Shown here: in pieces, positions 31,811 through 37,864 of the stretch
Layout: the number at the start of each line of letters is the position of its first letter
Numbering within the stretch: position 1 is the first letter of the stretch
NCBI GenBank assembly: GCA_017403265.1
Contig: JAFQOJ010000059.1
Location: 1-39,526 of the forward strand
Origin: Clostridia bacterium
GTDB taxonomy: Bacteria > Bacillota > Clostridia > Oscillospirales > Acutalibacteraceae
Length of the DNA stretch: 39,526 bases
Reading direction: 5' to 3'
Made by a program: the position numbers and the translations under genes
The notes under the pieces: model-generated
What the model was told of the DNA's origin: nothing
What the model saw: only the letters and a program-made list of their open reading frames with translations
Database searches by the model: none

Positions 31811-31863
31811 AAAGTATAAACCTGCCAAGCATCCCTATAAGAAGTGTGGCAGGTTTATACTTT
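31811..31863. terminator. Long hairpin between asparaginase and XRE genes
   Basis: Perfect 17-bp inverted repeat (31811-31827 with 31847-31863) and a 19-base loop. A T6 run follows on the plus strand. On the minus strand it follows the XRE gene and only TTT comes after, so it may act as that gene's terminator. Confidence 0.65.
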
Positions 31864-31869
31864 TTTATT

Positions 31870-32112
31870 TTAAAATATTTCTTGCTCAAGGCTATCAAAT
31901 TCGGGCGTGTTGAAAAATTCACCTAAACTAATTTCTAATCCGTCACAGAATTTTTTAATTGTAGAAATTGAAATGTCACGCCTGTTTTCATCCATCATAC
32001 TATAGGCTGTTGACGGTGTAACACCTGATAAATTGGCTAGTTCATTAATTTTAATTTTACGCTCATCACATAATTGCTTAAATCTTTTTGCTACCATATC
32101 TTTAACTTTCAA
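31870..32112 (-). CDS. XRE-family helix-turn-helix regulator
   Basis: The 80-residue protein is little more than one Cro/CI-type DNA-binding domain: KRFKQLCDERKIKINELANLSGVTPSTAYSMMDENRRDISISTIKKFCDGLEISLGEFF, with the recognition helix at TPSTAYSMM, then a short acidic tail. The start is uncertain: TTG 32112 lies four bases after GGGGTGA, whereas the GTG at 32121 overlaps that site. It is divergent from spoIIID; a perfect palindrome lies about 40-50 bases upstream and may be its own operator. No ligand domain, so it is a simple repressor or a housekeeping phage-type regulator; target unknown. Confidence 0.8.
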   Translation of the reverse strand: MKVKDMVAKRFKQLCDERKIKINELANLSGVTPSTAYSMMDENRRDISISTIKKFCDGLEISLGEFFNTPEFDSLEQEIF

Positions 32113-32152
32113 ATTACTCACCCCAACTATATTTTAGAGGAAATTACATTTA

Positions 32153-32164
32153 TGCGTATACGCA
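32153..32164. promoter_or_regulatory. Perfect palindrome TGCGTATACGCA, candidate operator
   Basis: A 12-bp perfect dyad in the divergent XRE/spoIIID intergenic region, followed by a half-site-like TTGCGTA. The position fits autoregulation by the XRE protein. A second perfect inverted repeat (32196-32205 with 32210-32219) lies nearer spoIIID. Confidence 0.4.
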
Positions 32165-32227
32165 CTTGCGTAAAAATGTTCGACAGTGAAAAGATAAAAG
32201 TTTTTACATAAAAACTTTTAGGCACAT

Positions 32228-32252
32228 AATTTATAAATTTTTCTCATACAAT
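32228..32252 (+). promoter_or_regulatory. Sigma-E-like promoter of spoIIID
   Basis: CATACAAT (32245-32252) is an exact match to the sigma-E -10 consensus CATACAnT. ATAATTT lies upstream at approximately the right distance for the loosely conserved -35. spoIIID is a sigma-E target in Bacillus, which supports the assignment. Confidence 0.6.
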
Positions 32253-32279
32253 TAAGTAGTCCTTTTAGGAGTTGATTGT

Positions 32280-32528
32280 ATGGGTAATGCAGTTCCGCAA
32301 AGATCGGTAATTTTAGGCGAGCATATTTTAGATACTGGGGATACGGTGCGAGCTACTGCAAAGGTTTTCAAAATTTCAAAATCTACGGTACATAAGGATG
32401 TTACCGAAAGGCTATCACACGATAATCCGCAGCTTTATCGCCTTGTTAAAGAGGTGCTTGAAAAAAACAAGCAAGAACGGCATATTCGCGGAGGCTTGGC
32501 AACGCGAAAAAAATACAAGGGTGAATAA
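32280..32528 (+). CDS. spoIIID: Sporulation transcription factor SpoIIID
   Basis: SpoIIID is a small mother-cell regulator that switches the sigma-E regulon during engulfment. The 82-residue protein matches along its whole length: ILGEHILDTGDTVRATAK, the helix-turn-helix with FKISKSTVHKDVTERL, and the basic tail RHIRGGLATRKKYKGE. AGGAG lies eight bases upstream of the ATG. Monocistronic, with a sigma-E-like promoter and a terminator. It shows that the organism is, or descends from, an endospore former. Confidence 0.96.
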   Translation: MGNAVPQRSVILGEHILDTGDTVRATAKVFKISKSTVHKDVTERLSHDNPQLYRLVKEVLEKNKQERHIRGGLATRKKYKGE

Positions 32529-32544
32529 AGAATACATAATATTA

Positions 32545-32580
32545 AAAAAGCATTCAATCGGTTTTGATTGGATGCTTTTT
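32545..32580. terminator. Terminator of spoIIID, shared with the convergent gene
   Basis: Fifteen-bp stem (32545-32559 with 32566-32580, one G-U pair) with A5 before and T5 after, so it can act on both strands. Confidence 0.85.
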
Positions 32581-32584
32581 GCGT

Positions 32585-34033
32585 TTATTTTTCTATAAAG
32601 TTTTGTTTATAGTATTTCGAGCTTTTATTAAGAGATGAATTTAGCTTTTTAAGGGTTATCTCTTCGGCTAAGGTTTTAGAGTCTGAAAAAAGATTTGTAC
32701 CAAGACCTAAACGGTCGTTTTCAATCTCGCAACCGAGAGCGGCTAGTGTGGTTGGGAAAATATCCATGGGGGTAAATGTGCGATTTTTCGCGTTTTTTGC
32801 TGTGACGCGAGAATTTATAAAGCAGTTATAAACCCGTCTGGTGTAGTTATTATCTACATTATTTGTAAAAAATTGTTGGTCCATACTGTGATGGTCGCCG
32901 ATTAAAACAATGGTTGTATTTTCATAAAACGGTTGAGCCTTTATCCAATCTACGAACTCGCTTATTTGTTTTGAACTGCAACGCAAAACATTCTCGTACT
33001 GACTGTCAAAATTGTCTTCGCACAAATCACATTTATATCCTGAAATATGGTGTGTGTCAGCAGTAAGCATTGTAAAATTAAAGGGTTTATCGCCTTTTGA
33101 GAGAGCGGTTAATTCCCGTTTTGCATATTCTATAAGCTTATGGTCTTCCATACCCCACCAAACGAAATAATCTTTATCGATAATTCCGTCGGTTATGGCA
33201 GTATTGTAATCTAAAATTTTATCAACGCTGTGTTGCTTAAAATAGTTTTCTTTACCGCCGTAGGAGGCTTTCGAGCCAAACATTACTGTTTGGGTATATC
33301 CGTTTTGGTGTAAAATATCGTTTAAGGTTGTTATACCCGGTAGCAGATTAGTATCTTTTTTTGGAACAGTGTTAAGAAGCGGAAGTGTTAGCGGAACACC
33401 TGCGGTTTGAGCTACTATTGCAGCCGAAGTCCAGCTGGTATTTGTTACAAACTCCCATCCGCCAACGTCACTGGAATGCGAAAAGTTAATATTGTTTTTG
33501 GCTAAATTATAAAGCTCGGGTATAACGTTCTCTTTGAGTCCGCCGCCTTCTTCAAAACTTAGGTAGGTGGTTTCCATAGATTCTAAATAAATATATATAA
33601 GGTTTTGTTTTTGTTTTGGGAATGCGATTTTTTGAAGCTTCGGTGAGCGGTACTCGGTATCGTAAATTTGGGTTTTTGTTATCATACCGCTTATAAGCAG
33701 TGGAATTTCGGTAACAACTATGCCGTGTGCCCAAAGGCAAAGACAAACAATAATACAAACCGCCTTTTTAAGAGTTACCTTTATATTAAACCTTAAAAAG
33801 TAAAATAGGCATAAAAGTACAGTACATATTGCTGTTGGTAAAAGTCCCTTTAAAAGCCAGTCGTAAACAATTCCGCTGGCGGTACCCTCCATAGAGGAAA
33901 ACAGTGTAAATATTATTGCTCTAAATCCTATTGTTCCAAATATATTTACATACCACTGTGCTGAAAAAAACGCTAAGAAGCTTAGGAAAAAAGCAAATAC
34001 TATTGCGGTGCTTTTAATGTGTTTTTTAATCAT
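32585..34033 (-). CDS. OpgB/MdoB-like phosphoglycerol transferase (LTA synthase superfamily)
   Basis: Enzymes of this sulfatase-fold superfamily transfer glycerol phosphate from phosphatidylglycerol to glycans or lipoteichoic acid outside the membrane. The 482-residue protein has about three to four membrane helices in residues 8-115 and an extracellular catalytic domain. Seen: IYIYLESMETTY (metal-binding Glu), TNTSWTSAAIVAQTAGVPL with the catalytic-Thr region in the form found in OpgB rather than LtaS, WWGMEDHKL, TADTHHISGY and LIGDHHSMDQQF (metal ligands). The acceptor is unknown. It begins directly after the stop of the TIM-barrel gene, so the two are translated together. A terminator follows. 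Confidence 0.87.
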   Translation of the reverse strand: MIKKHIKSTAIVFAFFLSFLAFFSAQWYVNIFGTIGFRAIIFTLFSSMEGTASGIVYDWLLKGLLPTAICTVLLCLFYFLRFNIKVTLKKAVCIIVCLCLWAHGIVVTEIPLLISGMITKTQIYDTEYRSPKLQKIAFPKQKQNLIYIYLESMETTYLSFEEGGGLKENVIPELYNLAKNNINFSHSSDVGGWEFVTNTSWTSAAIVAQTAGVPLTLPLLNTVPKKDTNLLPGITTLNDILHQNGYTQTVMFGSKASYGGKENYFKQHSVDKILDYNTAITDGIIDKDYFVWWGMEDHKLIEYAKRELTALSKGDKPFNFTMLTADTHHISGYKCDLCEDNFDSQYENVLRCSSKQISEFVDWIKAQPFYENTTIVLIGDHHSMDQQFFTNNVDNNYTRRVYNCFINSRVTAKNAKNRTFTPMDIFPTTLAALGCEIENDRLGLGTNLFSDSKTLAEEITLKKLNSSLNKSSKYYKQNFIEK

Positions 34034-34825
34034 TTAGTCGCCTTCATTCAATAAATCACGCACTTTTTCTATGCTTTTGTACGCTCTTGTGAGAAAATCT
34101 AAGGGTGAAATGCCGTTATACATTTCATTCTTTGCAAAAACTTCAAGCATTAAAGGACCTGTGAAGCTGGTTGCTTTAAGGTTTTTAATTGAAGATTTAT
34201 AATCAATTTTTCCGTCAAAAGGGATAAGGTGTAAATCTCCGCCCTTTTCACAGTTATTATCGTGAATGTGGGTGCAAAGAAGCTTATCACCGTATATTTT
34301 TAAATATTCTATATCTTCGGTAAAGCAGTTTTCATGGCCAACATCCCAACAAAAGCCTACATTACTGTACTCCTTAAAGGTGTTCATAGCCCACTCAAGA
34401 TATGGGAAATTTCTAAGATTTTCAAAAGCAATTTTTACATTTCTGTCTTTAGCGTACCCTACTATATTTTTAAAGCGGGTTTTGCCGAGCTCGGTCATAG
34501 GGGGCGGGTTAAAGCCGGAAGAAATGTGAACTACTGCAATAGGCACATCTGCTTTTTCACAAATGGAGATACAAGACAGAATGCTTTCATACATCTTGTC
34601 ACCTTTTTCACCTTCTTGCCATAGACTGTAAGTGCCCATATAGGGAGCGTGAATAAAGGAATATTCTAAACCGTATTCTTTACAAAGGGCAGCAATTTCT
34701 TGCGGGCAATCGCAGGTTGTCATATCTGAAAATACAGCGGTGAAGCCCAATTCTTTAGCTGCTTTTATATAATCACGGTAGGAAAAACCATCTACAGCAT
34801 CAAGATTTATTCCTAATTTTTGCAT
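34034..34825 (-). CDS. Sugar phosphate isomerase/epimerase-like TIM-barrel protein
   Basis: The 263-residue protein belongs to the xylose-isomerase-like TIM-barrel (AP endonuclease 2) superfamily: FIHAPYMG, VVHISSG, the metal-binding Glu in KIAFENLRN, FCWDVGHENCF (Asp/His), CTHIHDNN (His/Asp) and the final Glu in MLEVFAKNE. Members isomerise or epimerise sugars, and the substrate cannot be read from sequence. AGAGGC precedes the ATG, with a consensus promoter about 30 bases before that. It is the first gene of a two-gene operon with an OpgB-like transferase, so a role in envelope sugar metabolism is possible but unproven. Confidence 0.85.
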   Translation of the reverse strand: MQKLGINLDAVDGFSYRDYIKAAKELGFTAVFSDMTTCDCPQEIAALCKEYGLEYSFIHAPYMGTYSLWQEGEKGDKMYESILSCISICEKADVPIAVVHISSGFNPPPMTELGKTRFKNIVGYAKDRNVKIAFENLRNFPYLEWAMNTFKEYSNVGFCWDVGHENCFTEDIEYLKIYGDKLLCTHIHDNNCEKGGDLHLIPFDGKIDYKSSIKNLKATSFTGPLMLEVFAKNEMYNGISPLDFLTRAYKSIEKVRDLLNEGD

Positions 34826-34857
34826 TTTTTAGCCTCTTTTAATCATTGATTTTAAAA

Positions 34858-34886
34858 ATTATACAATTTTTATTAAAAAAAGTCAA
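34858..34886 (-). promoter_or_regulatory. Promoter of the TIM-barrel/OpgB-like operon
   Basis: On the minus strand TTGACT (34886-34881), 17-base spacer, TATAAT (34863-34858). Confidence 0.8.
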
Positions 34887-34894
34887 CAAAATGA

Positions 34895-34923
34895 TTGACA
34901 AATGGAATTTTGAGTGATATAAT
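34895..34923 (+). promoter_or_regulatory. Sigma-A promoter of the first T-box/acyl-CoA synthetase gene
   Basis: TTGACA (34895-34900), 17-base spacer, TATAAT (34918-34923): perfect consensus, divergent from the promoter at 34858. Confidence 0.88.
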
Positions 34924-34929
34924 GTTTCA

Positions 34930-35196
34930 CATCTTAAAAAAGCTTTGACGAAGACGGTTTGGATAACAAACTTTGCAGAGAGTCGGCGGTTGGTGAAAGC
35001 CGATAGTGAGTGTCCTTACAACCCATCCCTTCCGAGCTGAAAGGCTGAACAGTTTTAGTAGGTCTTTTCGTGATTGCTGCGTAAATGCATAGGAATTGTT
35101 GGATTCCAAGAGTGGCAGGTTTACTGCAATTTGAGTGGTACCGCGAGTGTAAATTCACACCCGTCTCAAAGAAATTTGAGATGGGTGTTTTTTATT
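34930..35196 (+). promoter_or_regulatory. T-box riboswitch before acyl-CoA synthetase 1 (A73 tRNA)
   Basis: T-box sequence GAGTGGTACCGCG (35133-35145) and a strong terminator (35157-35170 with 35175-35188, then T run). Stem I has an AGAGAG bulge (from about 34976) and a GTCGGC/GCCGAT apical stem around CGGTTGGTGAAA, and a lower stem GAAG (34950-34953) with CTTC (35029-35032), then CGAGC. The acceptor motif is TGGT: its U fits a tRNA with A73 and argues against Ser (G73) or Cys (U73). The specifier is not certain. Aligned with the second leader on the CTTC block it is ATC (Ile, 35025-35027); by the following-purine rule it could be CCC (Pro, 35022-35024). Confidence 0.88.
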
Positions 35197-35228
35197 TTAA
35201 TACTATTATATGAAAGGGAGTAATCAAT

Positions 35229-37496
35229 TTGACTACCAACACCGCAAAAGAACAGTTAATGGAAATCGCATCGCGAATAAAGGAGTTGCGCGAGATTATG
35301 GGTTGGACTACTGCCCAAATGGCAGAGAAGACCGAAGTGAGTGAAGAAAAGTATATTATATTTGAAAGCGCAAATGCAGATATTCCCTTTTCGTTTATTC
35401 ACAAGTGCGCTGTAGCATTTGATGTTGAAATGACCGAATTGCTAGAAGGTAGAACCGCAAAGCTTTCTACCTATACAGTAACCCGTAAGGGTAAAGGACA
35501 AAAAACTGCTAAGGAAGACGGAATTGATATTACTAACCTAGCGCCTAAGTTCCGTGATAAAATTGCTGAGCCTTATTTTGTGCGCTATGAATACTCGGCT
35601 TCACAGCAAAATAAACCTATACATCTTTCTACCCACTCTGGACAGGAGTTTGACTTTATTTTAAGCGGCTCTTTAAAGGTACAGGTAGGCGAGCATACAG
35701 AAGTTTTACACGAAGGCGATAGCATTTACTATAATTCTTCAGTGCCCCACGGTATGATAGCTGTTGATGGGGAAGACTGTGTTTTCTGTGCAGTTGTTTT
35801 ACCAGGTGAAGAGGTTAAGGAAGAAACCGTACGAAAAAGCATTGCTTCCGCTAAAAATTCGGAAAAGCTTGTTTGCGAAAAATTTGTAGACACTGTAGAA
35901 GACGAAAACGGTTGTTTAAAGGATATTAAATTCAAAAATACCGATGTATTTAACTTCGGTTTTGATATTGTTGACGGTATTGCAAACAAATATCCCGAAA
36001 AGCTTGCTATGCTTCATGTTGACAAAAATAAAACAGAGCACCGCTTTACCTTTAAGGATATGAAACGCGCGTCTAATCAATGCGCAAATTATTTTACATC
36101 CTTAGGTATTAAGCGCGGCGACAAGGTAATGCTTGTGCTTAAACGCCATTATCAGTTCTGGTTTGCTATGGTAGCGCTTCATAAAATCGGTGCAGTAGCA
36201 ATTCCTGCTACAAATCAGCTTAAAGACCACGATTTTGAGTATAGATATAAAGCCGCAGGCGTTAGCGCTTTAATTTGTACCGCCGATGGCGATACTGCCC
36301 AAATTGCAGAACGCGCCGCAAAGAACTGCGACTGCGTAAAACAGCTTATAATGGTTGGTGGCAAGCGTGACGGCTGGCACGATTTCGATAACGAATATAA
36401 GCTTTATTCAGGTAAGTTTGACCGCCCCAAAGATGCTTCTGCAGGTGATGAAGCAGCGCTTATGTTCTTTACTTCAGGTACAACAGGTAATCCCAAAATG
36501 GCGGCTCATAAGCATACCTATGCTTTAGGTCATTTTGTGACTGCTAAATATTGGCATTGCTGTGAGCGTGATGGCTTGCACCTTACCATTTCTGATACAG
36601 GTTGGGGTAAATCACTTTGGGGTAAGCTTTACGGTCAGTGGCTATGCGAAGGTGCGGTATTTGTTTACGACTTTGATAAGTTTGATGCAGACGATATTTT
36701 ACCAATGTTTGCTAAGTATAACATAACTACCTTCTGTGCACCGCCTACAATGCTTCGTATGCTTGTAAAGAGCGACCTTTCTAAGTACGATTTATCATCA
36801 ATTCACCATATGACTACTGCAGGTGAAGCGCTTAATCCTGAAGTTTTCCGCCAGTTTGAAGAAGCAACAGGACTTCAGATAATGGAAGGCTTCGGTCAGA
36901 CCGAAACCACTCTTACAATTGCTAACCTTTACGGTACAACACCAAAGATCGGCGCTATGGGTAAGGCTTCTCCGCAATATGATGTGGATATAGTAGACCC
37001 TGACGGTAACTCGGTGGCTGACGGTGAAGTTGGTGAAATTGTTGTAAGAACAAGTGAGACTGTTCCTTGCGGACTCTTTAGAGAATATTATCTTGATGAT
37101 GAAAAAACAAGCGAAGCTTGGTATGACGGTATGTATCACACAGGCGATACTGCTTGGCGTGATGAAGACGGTTACTTCTGGTATGTAAGCCGTATTGATG
37201 ATGTTATTAAGTCTTCAGGCTACCGTATAGGACCGTTCGAAATTGAAAGCGTAATTATGGAATTGCCGTATGTATTAGAATGCGGTGTTTCTGCCGCTCC
37301 TGATGAGGTTCGCGGTCAGGTTGTTAAGGCAAGTATAGTGCTTACAAAGGGTACAAAGCCTTCTGAAGAACTTAAAAAAGAAATCCAAAATTATGTTAAA
37401 ACTCATACTGCGCCTTATAAATATCCGCGCGTTGTAGTTTTCCGTGATGAATTGCCGAAGACTATAAGCGGTAAGATTCAGCGTAATAAATTATAA
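35229..37496 (+). CDS. XRE-HTH + cupin + acyl-CoA synthetase fusion, copy 1
   Basis: A 755-residue, three-domain protein. Residues about 14-72 are an XRE helix-turn-helix (IKELREIMGWTTAQMAEKTEVSEE). Residues about 115-195 are a cupin with HSGQEFDFILSGSLKVQVG and GDSIYYNSSVPHGMIA (likely ligands H136, E140, H174). Residues about 245-755 are an AMP-forming acyl-CoA synthetase: FFTSGTTGNPK (415-423), EGFGQTETT, YHTGDTAWRDEDGYFWYVSRIDD and the catalytic Lys in PKTISGKIQ (K749). It should activate a carboxylic acid to its CoA thioester; the acid is not known. HTH-cupin pairs usually sense small ligands and repress transcription. The start is TTG 35229 after GGGAG. T-box control suggests an acid derived from, or needed for, an amino acid. 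Confidence 0.9.
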   Translation: MTTNTAKEQLMEIASRIKELREIMGWTTAQMAEKTEVSEEKYIIFESANADIPFSFIHKCAVAFDVEMTELLEGRTAKLSTYTVTRKGKGQKTAKEDGIDITNLAPKFRDKIAEPYFVRYEYSASQQNKPIHLSTHSGQEFDFILSGSLKVQVGEHTEVLHEGDSIYYNSSVPHGMIAVDGEDCVFCAVVLPGEEVKEETVRKSIASAKNSEKLVCEKFVDTVEDENGCLKDIKFKNTDVFNFGFDIVDGIANKYPEKLAMLHVDKNKTEHRFTFKDMKRASNQCANYFTSLGIKRGDKVMLVLKRHYQFWFAMVALHKIGAVAIPATNQLKDHDFEYRYKAAGVSALICTADGDTAQIAERAAKNCDCVKQLIMVGGKRDGWHDFDNEYKLYSGKFDRPKDASAGDEAALMFFTSGTTGNPKMAAHKHTYALGHFVTAKYWHCCERDGLHLTISDTGWGKSLWGKLYGQWLCEGAVFVYDFDKFDADDILPMFAKYNITTFCAPPTMLRMLVKSDLSKYDLSSIHHMTTAGEALNPEVFRQFEEATGLQIMEGFGQTETTLTIANLYGTTPKIGAMGKASPQYDVDIVDPDGNSVADGEVGEIVVRTSETVPCGLFREYYLDDEKTSEAWYDGMYHTGDTAWRDEDGYFWYVSRIDDVIKSSGYRIGPFEIESVIMELPYVLECGVSAAPDEVRGQVVKASIVLTKGTKPSEELKKEIQNYVKTHTAPYKYPRVVVFRDELPKTISGKIQRNKL

Positions 37497-37522
37497 GGTA
37501 TAAGCTATTTTACACTTTAATA

Positions 37523-37551
37523 TTGACAATTTTCCAATGTTGTGATATACT
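37523..37551 (+). promoter_or_regulatory. Sigma-A promoter of the second T-box/acyl-CoA synthetase gene
   Basis: TTGACA (37523-37528), 17-base spacer, TATACT (37546-37551). No terminator separates it from copy 1, so some read-through is possible. Confidence 0.82.
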
Positions 37552-37557
37552 CTTACA

Positions 37558-37825
37558 GTAAAGGCTTTGACGGAGAGTATGCAAAAATTTGTATATTAGA
37601 GAAGTGACGGTTGGTGCAAGTCATTTATGCGGTTTTTGTGTTGTAACTTCTGAGCTGAGGGGAAGAAAGTCTAAGACAAGTAGAACCCCTTCGTGATTGC
37701 TGCGTAAACGCATAGGAATTGTTGGATTCCAAGAGTGGCAGGTTTTCCTGCAATTTGAGTGGTACCGCGGGTATAGATAATTAATCAATGCTCGTCTCAA
37801 AGTCATAACTTTGGGACGGGTTTTA
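37558..37825 (+). promoter_or_regulatory. T-box riboswitch before acyl-CoA synthetase 2 (A73 tRNA)
   Basis: T-box GAGTGGTACCGCGGG (37757-37771) and terminator (37791-37802 with 37809-37820, then T run). Its central part, GTGATTGCTGCGTAAACGCA onward through the antiterminator, is nearly identical to the first leader, but stem I differs. Lower stem GGAG (37572-37575) with CTTC (37647-37650), the S-turn AGTA at 37576, and an upper stem CAAAAA/TTTTTG leave a short specifier loop. There GTA (Val, 37643-37645), followed by A, is the best triplet. TGT (Cys) is also followed by A, but the TGGT acceptor motif demands A73, which speaks against Cys. Confidence 0.88.
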
Positions 37826-37864
37826 TTATTGTTAGAATCTGTCCTACATTGACGGAGGAGAATT

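Noticed and set aside
35022-35037. Serine specifier (TCC before GAGC) in the first acyl-CoA synthetase T-box, with TCT in the second
   Set aside because: Synonymous variation looked attractive, but these bases lie in the 3' arm of the lower stem, and the TGGT acceptor motif needs A73 whereas tRNA-Ser has G73.
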